Of a DNA stretch of 64,000 bases, positions 1 to 8,242 are shown piece after piece. Each line of letters starts with the position of its first letter. Within the stretch, counting starts at the first letter, position 1. Origin of the DNA: Chloracidobacterium sp. Its GTDB lineage: Bacteria > Acidobacteriota > Blastocatellia > Pyrinomonadales > Pyrinomonadaceae. The position numbers and the translations under genes are program-made. The stretch lies in NCBI GenBank assembly GCA_016712045.1, contig JADJRV010000005.1, forward strand, positions 60,165-124,164. The letters run 5' to 3'. Under the pieces are notes generated by a model. It saw nothing but the letters and a program-made list of their open reading frames with translations. It made no database searches and had not been told where the DNA came from.

Positions 1-546
1 CTCCGGCGAGAGGATAAATGGATTGTCGCCAAGCCACTGGATCTGTTTTTCGTATTTGACCTCATCGAGCAGAGCGTTTGCGGCGGAGATACTCGCCGCA
101 TCAAAAACGAACGCATTGTAATTGCCGATACGCCGATAAGCCGTCGAGCCCGCCTGAGGATCGCTTGCCAAAGCCTTGGTAAATTTGGCATCAGCATCGA
201 CCGAACCTTGCGGCGAGGCGTATTCGACTATCAGCAATTTACCAGCGTCATACTGTGCGGCAACCGCTTCGGTCCCGGCTGTAAAATCTATCAGACTGAG
301 GATCGGCCGTTCACCCAAACCCGCACTCAGTTCGGCGGCATTCGTTGCAAACGTCACCTTGTCACGCCGCGATTCCCAATCCGGCAGATGCTTGATCAGT
401 ACCGGGATGCCATCGACTTCGGACACTTCCTGACTTTTGTATTTAGGTGCGGCTGGAGCTTGCGGGAAAACACTTGCGGCAAAAAAGACAATAAACAGCG
501 CCAGAGCAAGCCCTTTTATAACAGTTCTAAATAAATACAAAGACAT
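1..546 (-). CDS. exported protein, cut by the window edge (DUF6599-like unknown)
   Basis: The reverse strand is open from an ATG at 546 to the window edge (182 codons, no stop). Residues 1-30 form a signal peptide (hydrophobic GLALALFIVFFAASVF followed by PQAPAAP). The mature part contains VDGIPVLIKHLPDWESRRD and a stretch about an 'LIVEYASPQGS' strand that reads like a globular periplasmic domain. I do not recognise the family with certainty. Codon use matches the neighbours. The C-terminus lies outside the window, so function cannot be assigned. It is transcribed away from the sigma-factor gene, with 279 bases between the two starts. Confidence 0.7.
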   Translation of the reverse strand, partial: MSLYLFRTVIKGLALALFIVFFAASVFPQAPAAPKYKSQEVSEVDGIPVLIKHLPDWESRRDKVTFATNAAELSAGLGERPILSLIDFTAGTEAVAAQYDAGKLLIVEYASPQGSVDADAKFTKALASDPQAGSTAYRRIGNYNAFVFDAASISAANALLDEVKYEKQIQWLGDNPFILSPE

Positions 547-780
547 CTACACTCACTCCTCAACCGGCGCCAAACAGAATGTAAATTCTAGCATTTTTCG
601 CATTCTCATCCACGCCACTTTTCACTACACCAAAACGTGTAGCAATTGGTGCGGCGGCGCACTATTGCGTTAGCGAATCTATTTTTGGATGAATCGCGAA
701 AACAAATGTATGCCTGCAAAAATCGAACTAAAAGCCGTTCTAACCGTGTAAGGAGCAGTAATTACATTGCTCCGGAGAGT

Positions 781-808
781 TTGGCACGGCAATTGAAAGG
801 TATATAGC
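781..808 (+). promoter_or_regulatory. candidate promoter of the ECF sigma gene
   Basis: TTGGCA at 781-786 is followed 16 bases later by TATAGC at 803-808, a weak sigma-70-like pair. The same bases also give TGGCAC-N5-TTGAA, one base away from the sigma-54 GG-N10-GC pattern (GA instead of GC). A small hairpin (ggagca 752-757 / tgctcc 768-773) lies just upstream. Which polymerase uses it cannot be decided from sequence. Confidence 0.25.
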
Positions 809-825
809 CGAGGGGGGAAAAGACA

Positions 826-1497
826 ATGACAACTGAAACATTAAATTTTCCGGTTTTTCATAGCGAACAAGGTATCGAAGCAGACGAAGTCAGCTTCGCA
901 GTGGCAAGAACTTTTGAAGACATTACCAAGGTGGCCGATCTCGAATTGGCCAGGACGGCGACGGGCGGCGACATGGCCGCTTTCGAGGAGCTATACAGAC
1001 GCCATCACCGCAGGGTTTATTCGGTCTGCTTACGGATGCTGCAAAATACATCCGAGGCCGAAGACTTGACGCAGGATGTATTTATCCAGCTTTATCGCAA
1101 GATCGGCAGCTTTCGCGGCGATTCGGCTTTCACGACGTGGCTGCACCGGATGACGGTCAATCAGGTCCTGATGCACTTTCGCAAGCGAACGGTGAAGTTT
1201 GAAAAAACTACTGAGGAAGGCGAAACACCCGATCAGATAGTGTCGGGAACCAGCAACCCGATGAAGATGCAGATCGTCGATAAGATCGCCATCGACAACG
1301 CGATCGCCCAATTGCCGGACGGCTACAAGAACGTATTTGTCCTGCACGATGTCGAGGGTTTTGAGCACGAAGAGGTCGCCCGAATCCTGGGCTGCTCAGT
1401 CGGAACATCAAAATCGCAACTCCACAAAGCACGCCTCAAGCTGCAAAAGCTTTTGAAAAAGAAAGCAAACCCGAGGCTTGTAGGACTCAACGCTTAA
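826..1497 (+). CDS. ECF-type RNA polymerase sigma factor (RpoE-like)
   Basis: This 223-residue protein has the two sigma-70 regions expected of an ECF factor. Region 2 spans about residues 53-122 (AFEELYRRHHRRVYSVCLRM, then AEDLTQDVFIQLYRK and FTTWLHRMTVN). Region 4 spans about 157-211, with a helix-turn-helix around EEVARILGCSVGTSKSQLHK. It would recruit core polymerase to a stress or envelope regulon. The start is set by a purine-rich ribosome site (aggggggaaaag) just before ATG 826. An N-terminal extension of about 45 residues precedes region 2. No anti-sigma gene is adjacent: the next gene is convergent across a terminator, so its regulator is elsewhere or the extension itself regulates it. 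Confidence 0.93.
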   Translation: MTTETLNFPVFHSEQGIEADEVSFAVARTFEDITKVADLELARTATGGDMAAFEELYRRHHRRVYSVCLRMLQNTSEAEDLTQDVFIQLYRKIGSFRGDSAFTTWLHRMTVNQVLMHFRKRTVKFEKTTEEGETPDQIVSGTSNPMKMQIVDKIAIDNAIAQLPDGYKNVFVLHDVEGFEHEEVARILGCSVGTSKSQLHKARLKLQKLLKKKANPRLVGLNA

Positions 1498-1519
1498 TAA
1501 ATTCGAAATAATAAATAAG

Positions 1520-1550
1520 AAGGGCTTCTCGATATTGAGAAGCCTTTTTC
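1520..1550. terminator. intrinsic terminator between convergent genes
   Basis: An 8-bp stem (ggcttctc 1523-1530 / gagaagcc 1537-1544) with a 6-base loop is followed by a T run on the + strand. An A-rich flank on the other side lets it also serve the reverse-strand gene that stops at 1552. Confidence 0.85.
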
Positions 1551-1551
1551 T

Positions 1552-2692
1552 TTATTCCGAGATCTTGATCTGGATATTTCGCCGCTCAAGCTCGGCGACA
1601 AATTTATCCGGGTCGATGGCCTTTTCCTGCGGCGTCGCACCCCGTTCGAGAACATCGCCGCTTGCCATCATCTGGGCGATGATCGATGCGGGGAACGCGG
1701 TCGTTCGCATCATGGCGCTCATGCTTGTCGCTTCGTCTTGTTTATCGACAATGTCGTAACGCAGCCGTTTTATTTCACCGCCTTTCCTACCTACAAAATC
1801 TAACCGCACGAGCACATAATCAGGTCCGTCGGCGGGCAGATGTCTTTGCAGCAGATCGCCAAAGACCTTTCGCGGCGTTACCTTTTGAAAATCGACGAGC
1901 ATTTCCTCGCTTGAACAAAGCCCGAGATCGATCATTGTTTTGAATTTGTCGCAATGGCCGGCGTAGCGGATGGTTTTGTAATCGAGCTCGCTGATCTTGC
2001 CGAGGAATGTGTCGGGCAGCGTCGATGTGCCGCCGGATGTTTGAAAAGCCTCAAGCGGAGGAAAGCCGTCAAAAGACAAACTTTCGATCTCCGTCATTGA
2101 TTCGACGGTAGTTAGATTTCCGTTACGGATCACCCGTGCGGTTTCGATGTATTCGTTGATCAGGCCTTCGACCGAAAATACAAGCTGGTAATTTAGCGGC
2201 GGTAGTGGATGCTGCGGCAGGCCGCCGACGCGGATGTGGATCTCGTCGACGGTATCAAACTTAGCGGCGCCATGCATTGCGAGCACGGATACCATGCCGG
2301 GTGCGAGTCCGCAATCGGGGATGATGTTGACGCCGGCTGCTTTCGCCTCAGCGTCGAGAGCGAGTTGCTCATCGACGATGTAATTATTGCCGCCGAGGTC
2401 GCAGAAATTTGCGCCGGTTTCGATCGCGGCTTTTGACAGCGAAGCGTTGTACCAATAGTTGACGCACGAGATGACAGAGTCATGGCCCCTAAAAAGCTCG
2501 ACTACATCAGCATAATTCGACGCGTCGATCTGACGGGCATCAATGCGACAGTGCCAACCGCCTGGCGACGGCCTCGGCCTTTTCTAAGTCAAAATCAGCG
2601 ACCGTCACCCTGTCAACACCGGGCGAATTATGTATAAGATCAAAAACGGCGCCGTGTCCCATACGTCCGGCACCAAGAACGAGTATCTTCAT
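1552..2692 (-). CDS. saccharopine dehydrogenase-like oxidoreductase (one frameshift)
   Basis: The reverse frame from ATG 2692 begins with a Rossmann nucleotide-binding motif (MKILVLGAGRMGHGAV) and runs to about VARRLALSH, where it stops at 2540. The reading continues one base shifted with NYADVVELF, CVNYWYNASLSKAAIETG, FCDLGGN and DCGLAPGMVSVLA, then the C-terminal catalytic domain down to the TAA at 1552. Restored length is about 379 residues, normal for saccharopine dehydrogenase/reductase (lysine metabolism, NAD(P)-dependent). One extra base around 2540-2565 explains the break. A sequencing indel is the likeliest cause because both halves are well conserved. The substrate may differ, since homospermidine- and carboxynorspermidine-synthase relatives share this fold. 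Confidence 0.8.
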
Positions 2693-2710
2693 TGTTATTA
2701 TGTTTTGTTG

Positions 2711-2775
2711 GCAGTAGGCAGGAGCACTACGCAGTTAAAGAGCGGCAACGACTGCCTACTACCGCTGCCTACTGC
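2711..2775. repeat. intergenic hairpin repeat 3' of the PilZ gene
   Basis: gcagtaggcag (2711-2721) is matched by its exact inverse ctgcctactgc (2765-2775), with another ctgcctact copy at 2752-2760. It lies 8 bases downstream of the PilZ stop. It belongs to the set of word-repeat hairpins described in the findings. Confidence 0.65.
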
Positions 2776-2783
2776 TTACTGAT

Positions 2784-3149
2784 TTACCAGTCATCCAGCG
2801 GCTCGGGTTCCTGAGCGGCGATGACGGCTCCGGCGTATTCAAAAACTTTCTTTTTCCATTCGCGTAGGTTTTCGGTCAGCATCAAGGCGGCCTGCGGATG
2901 CGCCGCGTTGCGCTCTAATCGGATGACCTCGGCGGTTACGGTGACTTCGTCATCGGGCTTTTCAGTTACCGTGAGGTGAACCTTTCCGCCGACGAGCGGT
3001 AGATGCCGCGGCAAATAAATGAGCGTGCCGTGCGGCCCGACGTTTTCGGTCAGCCCCTCTTGCGTCACCTCTTTGCCGTTCTCGTCTTTCCAACGGACAC
3101 GGATCGGAAATGAGATAACATGTCGCCCGCCGCCGCGTCTTTCGTTCAT
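2784..3149 (-). CDS. PilZ-domain protein (probable c-di-GMP binder)
   Basis: This 121-residue protein is a single PilZ-like beta-barrel. It begins with the arginine-rich segment ERRGGGRH, where PilZ proteins have RxxxR, and continues with a basic strand (FPIRVRW). The second motif, normally (D/N)xSxxG, appears as NVGPHG, so the serine is replaced. c-di-GMP binding is therefore plausible but not certain. It has no other domain and would act through a partner protein. The window encodes a type IV pilus motor operon 35 kb away, a classic PilZ output, but no direct linkage is visible. Confidence 0.75.
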   Translation of the reverse strand: MNERRGGGRHVISFPIRVRWKDENGKEVTQEGLTENVGPHGTLIYLPRHLPLVGGKVHLTVTEKPDDEVTVTAEVIRLERNAAHPQAALMLTENLREWKKKVFEYAGAVIAAQEPEPLDDW

Positions 3150-3478
3150 AATGATTTCCCCTAAAAATTAACCGCTATCCGCACCCGAATATAAGCAAAT
3201 TCTGCAACAGAAGTCTATCAAAATCAAAAAAAAATGACACGCGTAAGTCCCTTAAAATTCAGCAATTGCATATAAAATAAGGGCTTGCGGTTTTTAGAGG
3301 GGTGGACAAGGGTTACCCGAAATGCTATCCTTAGTTCAAGTTTCGGCCAAAGCGGTACGAAAACAGGTAGAAATGAATCTGCCGAAACAGTCTTCGTTTA
3401 ACGCGATGGTGGCTGCAGACCCAAATCTCAGACACTATTTTTATTTTAAACGGGGTACGTATAATCGGAGAATGAAGA
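3150..3478. other. 329-bp divergent intergenic region
   Basis: The region separates the PilZ gene from the 3D-domain gene. It holds a TATAAT at 3460-3465 just before the 3D-gene ribosome site, an inverted repeat gtttcgg (3340-3346) / ccgaaac (3382-3388) and the small palindrome gggttaccc at 3310-3318. A 57-codon open frame (3322-3495) overlaps the next start but has no ribosome site, and I do not call it. I match no known riboswitch. Confidence 0.4.
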
Positions 3479-4006
3479 ATGAAAAATCTCGTTAGAGGAG
3501 GCGCCGTCCTATCAGTTTTGGCGTTGTTCGTAGCATTTATCTACGCACAAACCAAAACCATGGGGAACGACCTCATTATAGCGAATGATTCGCTTACACA
3601 AATCGAAAATAATTTAGTTGATACTACAGTCGTCGATAATATAGTTGGTAATAATTTAGTTAATACAGTCAGTGCCGACGACGAAAAGAAATTGGTCAAG
3701 AAAACCGGTTCGAGTACAGCAGCCGGAGCAGGAGCAAGCCGCGGTGCTTTTACAGCGACCGCATATTGCCTACAGGGACGCACCGCAATGGGCCATGGCG
3801 TACGCCGCGGCATCATCGCAGCCGACCCTAGAGTGTTAAAGCTCGGTTCGAAAGTAGTTGTCAACGCAGGAGCTTGGAGCGGAACCTATTTGGTTTCCGA
3901 CACAGGCGGAGGCATTAAGGGAAAGAAGATAGATATCTGGGTTCCCGGTTGTGCCGAAGCTAGAAAGTTTGGACGCAGAACCGTCCAGGTCTATTCAGCA
4001 CAGTAA
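3479..4006 (+). CDS. exported 3D-domain protein (MltA/RlpA-like barrel)
   Basis: The 175-residue product has an N-terminal membrane or signal segment (MKNLVRGGAVLSVLALFVAF) and an Asn/Val-rich linker with echoing NNLV units (about residues 40-62). Its C-terminal domain of about 85 residues matches the 3D domain: FTATAYCLQGRTAMG, RGIIAADPRVLKLGSKV, YLVSDTGGGIKGKKIDIW. The three aspartates that name the domain are D in AADP, VSDTG and KIDIW. 3D domains form double-psi barrels seen in MltA lytic transglycosylases and resuscitation-type proteins, so a peptidoglycan role in the periplasm is likely. The ribosome site cggaga precedes ATG 3479. Confidence 0.85.
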   Translation: MKNLVRGGAVLSVLALFVAFIYAQTKTMGNDLIIANDSLTQIENNLVDTTVVDNIVGNNLVNTVSADDEKKLVKKTGSSTAAGAGASRGAFTATAYCLQGRTAMGHGVRRGIIAADPRVLKLGSKVVVNAGAWSGTYLVSDTGGGIKGKKIDIWVPGCAEARKFGRRTVQVYSAQ

Positions 4007-4062
4007 GCTCTGATCAGAATCGCCTGCATCAACGGGTTGGTTCTTACAAAATAAAATTCATC

Positions 4063-4092
4063 AACCGCCTCAAAATATCGGGGCGGTTTTTT
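4063..4092 (+). terminator. intrinsic terminator after the 3D-domain gene
   Basis: The stem aaccgcc (4063-4069) / ggcggtt (4082-4088), extended by one G-T and one C-G pair, is followed by an unbroken T run. It sits 57 bases after the stop codon. Confidence 0.85.
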
Positions 4093-4193
4093 TGTGTGCA
4101 GCCGGGTGCGTACACACCATCGATTGCCTGTCTACGCACATTGGGTATATAAATATCGTTGTCAGTAAATTACCCTCAGGAGACGCAAAGAGT

Positions 4194-4622
4194 ATGAAAC
4201 CGATCTATTTCGCCGCCGTTTTGATATTGGGAATTTCGTCGATCGCCTTAGGCCAATACAAAAAGGGGAGCGTTGAGGCCAAGCTGATAGAGCTGGATAA
4301 GGCATGGACGTTTGCGGAGCTTAAGGGCGACAGACAGGCGGCGGGGGCGTTGGTGGCGGATGACTATATCGGTACGACGCAGCGGGGCGAGATCGAGAAC
4401 AAGACGCAGTATCTGGCCCAGTTCGCTCCAAATGCCGATATGGTCAGGTCGGACGATTACAACGTGAGGGTCTTTGGCAACACGGCGATAATGACGCACC
4501 GGGCAACGGTCGAGGGCGTGCGGAATATTTCCTTTCGCAGTACCCACGTCTGGATGAAACGCGGTGGTAAGTGGCAGGTAGTTGCCCACCACGGCGGACA
4601 GATATTGCCTCCGCCGGAGTGA
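4194..4622 (+). CDS. exported NTF2-like protein (DUF4440/SnoaL-like)
   Basis: The start is ATG 4194, preceded by caggag at 4177-4182; a longer in-frame start at 4092 would lie in the terminator and lacks a ribosome site. The 142-residue product has a signal peptide (FAAVLILGISSIALG, cleavage near the QYKKG junction). An NTF2-like fold follows, with AKLIELDKAWTFAELKGD, ALVADDYIGTTQRGE and the closing HVWMKRGGKWQVVAHHGGQI. DUF4440 proteins are small cone-shaped domains, often of unknown ligand. Reaction unknown; periplasmic location likely. Confidence 0.8.
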   Translation: MKPIYFAAVLILGISSIALGQYKKGSVEAKLIELDKAWTFAELKGDRQAAGALVADDYIGTTQRGEIENKTQYLAQFAPNADMVRSDDYNVRVFGNTAIMTHRATVEGVRNISFRSTHVWMKRGGKWQVVAHHGGQILPPPE

Positions 4623-4661
4623 AGAAGTAGGCTGTTGCAGTCGGCACAAGGCAGTTATTGA

Positions 4662-5108
4662 CTACGTTTTATAGCCGGCGGCTTGGATGTCGGTACGGCG
4701 GGGAAAGTGGAGCAGGGTGCCGATTATCCCGAGTGCTGAGAACGCAAAGAAATATTGAAAATCGAAAACAAAGGCGACAAATATTCCAAACAACGAGATC
4801 ACCTCGCACATAGCACAGCCAAAGATCATCGCCGTCTGAACAAGCCCGACATTCTGCGTCGCGACCGCCTGGTTGTTAAAACGTTTGCGGAGTGTGAACG
4901 ACGTGACCAGGCTAACAAGCGATACAAATCCCAGAAAACCTATCTCGACCGCATAGCCCCCGAACAGCGGCGTCCGATCGAATCGAAACAATTCGGGTTT
5001 TGCACCAAACACTATCACCGGAAAAAATAGCTGCGATACTGCGAGCGATCCCCAGATGATCATCATCGTTTGAAACACGCCGTCGGTATTGATCTTGTCG
5101 TTTTTCAT
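4662..5108 (-). CDS. four-helix membrane protein of unknown function
   Basis: The 148-residue reading from ATG 5108 has four strongly hydrophobic helices: MMIIWGSLAVSQLFFPVIVF, IGFLGFVSLVSLVTSFTL, TAMIFGCAMCEVISLFGIF and YFFAFSALGIIGTLLHF. An upstream TTG at 5165 is in frame and would overlap the ABC-exporter stop, but it adds only a non-conserved-looking leader. The gene lies 40 bases behind the exporter on the same strand and may be co-transcribed. I do not recognise a family. Confidence 0.7.
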   Translation of the reverse strand: MKNDKINTDGVFQTMMIIWGSLAVSQLFFPVIVFGAKPELFRFDRTPLFGGYAVEIGFLGFVSLVSLVTSFTLRKRFNNQAVATQNVGLVQTAMIFGCAMCEVISLFGIFVAFVFDFQYFFAFSALGIIGTLLHFPRRTDIQAAGYKT

Positions 5109-5148
5109 TTTGAGATAATAACCGCAACAGTACGGACTACGCAACGAC

Positions 5149-6972
5149 TTACTCGGTAGCGTCAAGCTCCTCTTCTAAACGCTGCCGCTCGTAGAGGTCG
5201 GCGTATTCGCCGTCGAGGGTGAGGAGTTCTTCGTGTGTGCCGCGTTCGATGATGCGGCCGTCGGCCATGACGCAGATCAGATCGGCGTCGCGGATCGTCG
5301 AGACGCGGTGCGACACGATGAGCGTCGTTCGGTTTTCGCGAACGTCGCGAAGATTGTGCAGGATCGTCTCCTCAGTATAGGTGTCAACAGCGCTCAGTGA
5401 ATCGTCGAGTATCAAAATTCGCGGATCACGCATCACCGCCCGGGCGATCGCCGTCCGCTGTTTTTGCCCGCCGGAAAGTGTGATGCCGCGTTCGCCGACG
5501 AGCTGTTGGTACTTGCCGGGAAAATCTTCGATGTCAGCAGCGAGACCGGCGATGGTTGCGGCTGATTCGACGGTCATCTTGGAAGTAGAGGAGTGGGGGA
5601 GTGGAGGAGTAGGGGAGCCGTTGCTTTTTATACTTCCCCCCACTCCTTTACTCCCCTCCTCCTCTACTTCCGCCTCGACTCCGAAGGCTATATTCGCCGC
5701 AAGCGTGTCGCTGAATAGGAACGTCTCTTGGGGGACGAAGCCGATGGCTTGGCGGAGTTGGGCGATGGGGTACTCGCGCAAAGGACGGCCATCGACCAAA
5801 ACAGTGCCGTCCGGAGCATCTAGCAGCCGCGGCACGAGGCTCATCAGTGTCGATTTGCCGCTCCCGGTCTTGCCGACGAATGCGACGGTCTTGCCGGCTT
5901 CTATCTTCAAGTCGATATCTTGAAGCACCGGCTTGCCATTGTATGCAAAGGTCAGGTCGCGAAATTCAATGTGGCCTTGAACGGGCGGCTGTTCGCTTGC
6001 GTTCTCATCGTCTTTGATCGCGGGTTCGGCTTCGAGGATGGCGTTAAAACGTTTGAGCGAAGCGGTGCCGCGTTGGTAAAGATTGACGACGTAGCCGAGG
6101 GCGATGAGGTACCAGATCATCCGCTGGAGATAGAGGATAAACGCTGTGAAATCGCCGGCCGTGATCTCGCTGCGGACCGCCATCGGCACACCGACGGCGA
6201 CGATAATTACAAAGCCAAGGCCGATAAAAAAGAACAGCAACGGACGCATGGCGGCGGCGTATTTAACGAGCTTGAGATTTTGCGACGCGTATTCGCGGTT
6301 GAGGACTTGAAACTGCTCGATCTCGGCGTCTTCCTGCGCGTAAGCACGGATGACGCGGACGCCGGTCAGATTCTCTTGGGCACGGGCGGTGATGTCGGAG
6401 AAATACTCTTGGATCTTCTCGAACCGCTTGTGAATTCGCTCGCCCAAAAACTTGACGGTCAGCGTCACGAGCGGCATTGGGATGAGCAGCAACAGAGTGA
6501 GCTTGACCGAAATGTTGAGCATGATCGGCAGCGAAATGCAGAGCGCAAATATCGCTTGAAAGCTGTACAAGATCATCGGCCCGACGATCTGGCGGATGGC
6601 GGCGAGGTCGTTGGTCGCACGCGCCATCAGGTCGCCCACGCGGGTCTCATGAAAATACTGCATCGACTGGCCAACCAGCGATGCATAAAAATCTTGCCGC
6701 ATATCAAACTCGATATGCCGCGACGTGTTGATCAGTAGCCGACGCTGCAAAAACAAAAACACGCCGCTCATGGCGTTGATGCCGAGGATGACGAGCGGAT
6801 AGTAGATGATCTTTTCGCGGGTGACACCTGCCCCAAGATCATCGACCGCCTGGCCGACCATATAGGGAACAAAAAGCCCAAACGACATCGACGCCAAAAT
6901 ACAAAGGATCCCAAGCAGGATGGTCCCTTTGTAAGGCTTAAAATATCGTGCAAATTTGCGTAGTTGTTCCAT
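5149..6972 (-). CDS. ABC exporter half-transporter (MsbA/YheI-like)
   Basis: Starting at ATG 6972 (the in-frame ATG 24 bases upstream lies in a repeat), the product is 607 residues. An exporter membrane domain with six helices (about 1-320) is followed by an ATPase domain. That domain has a Walker A GKTGSGKST near residue 365, Q-loop FVPQETFLFSD, signature LSGGQKQR near 500, Walker B ILILDDSLSAVD near 520 and H-loop SHRVST. It would act as a dimer exporting lipids or drugs across the inner membrane. Between FGVE and MTVESAATIAG it carries about 31 low-complexity residues, rich in Gly, Pro, Ser and Glu. These are encoded by a palindromic repeat (5581-5671) and absent from ordinary family members. 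Confidence 0.93.
   Translation of the reverse strand: MEQLRKFARYFKPYKGTILLGILCILASMSFGLFVPYMVGQAVDDLGAGVTREKIIYYPLVILGINAMSGVFLFLQRRLLINTSRHIEFDMRQDFYASLVGQSMQYFHETRVGDLMARATNDLAAIRQIVGPMILYSFQAIFALCISLPIMLNISVKLTLLLLIPMPLVTLTVKFLGERIHKRFEKIQEYFSDITARAQENLTGVRVIRAYAQEDAEIEQFQVLNREYASQNLKLVKYAAAMRPLLFFFIGLGFVIIVAVGVPMAVRSEITAGDFTAFILYLQRMIWYLIALGYVVNLYQRGTASLKRFNAILEAEPAIKDDENASEQPPVQGHIEFRDLTFAYNGKPVLQDIDLKIEAGKTVAFVGKTGSGKSTLMSLVPRLLDAPDGTVLVDGRPLREYPIAQLRQAIGFVPQETFLFSDTLAANIAFGVEAEVEEEGSKGVGGSIKSNGSPTPPLPHSSTSKMTVESAATIAGLAADIEDFPGKYQQLVGERGITLSGGQKQRTAIARAVMRDPRILILDDSLSAVDTYTEETILHNLRDVRENRTTLIVSHRVSTIRDADLICVMADGRIIERGTHEELLTLDGEYADLYERQRLEEELDATE
5581..5671. repeat. palindromic repeat inserted in frame in the ABC exporter gene
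   Basis: The left arm starts ggaagtagaggagtggggg at 5581, and the right arm ends with its near inverse ctcctcctctacttcc at 5671. The arms match over about 36 positions with few mismatches around a short AT-rich centre. Each arm itself repeats gagGAGTGG-like words. The insert keeps the reading frame and lies between the Q-loop and signature motif of the ATPase. Confidence 0.75.
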
Positions 6973-6980
6973 TTTGATTC

Positions 6981-7044
6981 GCCACAAAAAGCACAAAAGG
7001 CACAGAATGAATTCTTACTTTGTGCCTTTTGTGCTTTTTGCGGC
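6981..7044. repeat. intergenic hairpin repeat 3' of the thioesterase gene
   Basis: The 24-base arm at 6981-7004 (gccacaaaaagcacaaaagg then caca) is matched by its inverse at 7021-7044 with one mismatch, around a 16-base centre. The word gcacaaaa is repeated within each arm. The right arm abuts the thioesterase stop (7044-7046) and the left arm begins 8 bases upstream of the ABC-exporter ATG. Confidence 0.85.
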
Positions 7045-7475
7045 TAAACCCTCGTGTAAGTGGACAAGCCCGTTGCGATCAGTTTGCCGTCTTCGCCGTG
7101 GACGTCGGCTGAGACAGTGAATATTCGTTTGCCGGCCCGCACGACCTTTGCCGTACAAGTGAAAACGCCGGTTATGTGCGGCCGTAAATAGTGGATCGTG
7201 AGGTCGATCGTGGCGGTCGCTTCATCAATACCGAGACGTGTGCGAACCGCAAATGCCATCGCCGTATCGATCAGCGTCGCCGTCACGCCGCCGTGCAAAA
7301 CGCCGCTTGGCTGGCGCAGGTCGTCGCGCATATCGATGCTGATCTGCGCCTCGTCAACCTCTAGCTTGACCAGTTTCATGCCGATCAGCTTTGAAAACGG
7401 CAGCGTGTGCAGAGCATTAGCTGCAAAGGCTCGTTGCTCGTCGGTGATCTCTGTACGCAGTTTTTGTTCGGTCAT
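7044..7475 (-). CDS. PaaI-family hotdog thioesterase
   Basis: The 143-residue protein has the hotdog signature of PaaI/YbgC-type acyl-CoA thioesterases: QPSGVLHGGVTATLIDTAMA (helix and active-site HGG) and the strand TIDLTIHYLRPH. These enzymes hydrolyse acyl- or phenylacyl-CoA thioesters in the cytosol as homotetramers. The substrate is not predictable here. Its stop codon touches the hairpin repeat, and the lipoprotein gene upstream ends 7 bases before its start, so the lipoprotein and thioesterase genes may form one transcript. Confidence 0.88.
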   Translation of the reverse strand: MTEQKLRTEITDEQRAFAANALHTLPFSKLIGMKLVKLEVDEAQISIDMRDDLRQPSGVLHGGVTATLIDTAMAFAVRTRLGIDEATATIDLTIHYLRPHITGVFTCTAKVVRAGKRIFTVSADVHGEDGKLIATGLSTYTRV

Positions 7476-7481
7476 AACGTT

Positions 7482-8174
7482 TTATTTGCCGCCCGAAAGC
7501 AGCTTTTTCATCTCACCGGCGGTCACCTTTTTCAAGCCTTCGGGTAAGGCGAAAAGCTTCTCGTCTGTCTCTGCTTTATAGCCCGAAAGAGTGATAGTCA
7601 TCTCAGGAGATTGCCCGGCCTCACCGGCCTTGAAGATCTCCTTTTTGACCGGCAGTCCGAGCTTGTCGTCAAAATAGATTATCGACTCCTTACCCTTATC
7701 ACCGTCGGTCGTAACCTTGTATTTGGTCAGGCCGCCGTCGGTACCGAGCTTTTCGTAGACGGCTTTGACCTTGGAATTGAGCATTCCGAACGTCATTTCG
7801 TAAACCGTATCTTCGCGGTCGTCAAAACCGTGGCCGGTCGGATACTCGGCGTAGACCTTTGTCGCAGATGAGATCACATATTCCTTATCGGTGTGGATCG
7901 TGGTCACTTGTTCGGGTGCTCCATATGAGGAATCCATTCGCCATTTTTCACCGCTGCGGGTCAAAAAGAATTTCTCTGTGCCCTTGGCCGACGTCTGCCA
8001 GATCTCGGTTTGATATTTTTCAGGTTCCCTGTCCGCGTACGGAGCTTTCGTCTTTTCGACCCCGTCGATCGAGCCGTTAGTATTTTCGCCGGTCGAGACG
8101 GTGCGGCAGCCGGTGAAAAAGAGAAACGTAACGGTGAGGAATAGAAGGGTGGTGGATAGTGTTGTTGATTTCAT
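7482..8174 (-). CDS. putative lipoprotein, paralogue of its neighbour
   Basis: From ATG 8174 the 230-residue product has a lipoprotein signal ending LFFTGC (Cys about 23). The mature region includes ADREPEKYQTEIWQTS, FFLTRSGEKWRMDSSYG and VTTIHTDKEYVISSATKVYAEY. These align in order with parts of the next lipoprotein (8243-8883), so the two are tandem duplicates that have diverged. The alternating strand pattern suggests a LolA/LppX-like half-barrel, but that is a guess. An in-frame ATG at 8195 is possible but would put charged residues ahead of the signal. Confidence 0.75.
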   Translation of the reverse strand: MKSTTLSTTLLFLTVTFLFFTGCRTVSTGENTNGSIDGVEKTKAPYADREPEKYQTEIWQTSAKGTEKFFLTRSGEKWRMDSSYGAPEQVTTIHTDKEYVISSATKVYAEYPTGHGFDDREDTVYEMTFGMLNSKVKAVYEKLGTDGGLTKYKVTTDGDKGKESIIYFDDKLGLPVKKEIFKAGEAGQSPEMTITLSGYKAETDEKLFALPEGLKKVTAGEMKKLLSGGK

Positions 8175-8242
8175 TGGATAGCTGAATTTTAACATAGCGA
8201 TTCGCGGGCTTGGCGACGGAGAGTTACGAAATTGCGTGTGCG

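Noticed and set aside
3322..3495. 57-codon open frame before and overlapping the 3D-domain gene
   Set aside because: It has no ribosome site, no recognisable motif, and overlaps the better-supported start at 3479; kept only as a note on the intergenic region.
5920..6738. 272-codon open frame opposite the ABC exporter
   Set aside because: It is antisense to a clear family member, and its composition is the mirror of the exporter codons with no motif of its own.
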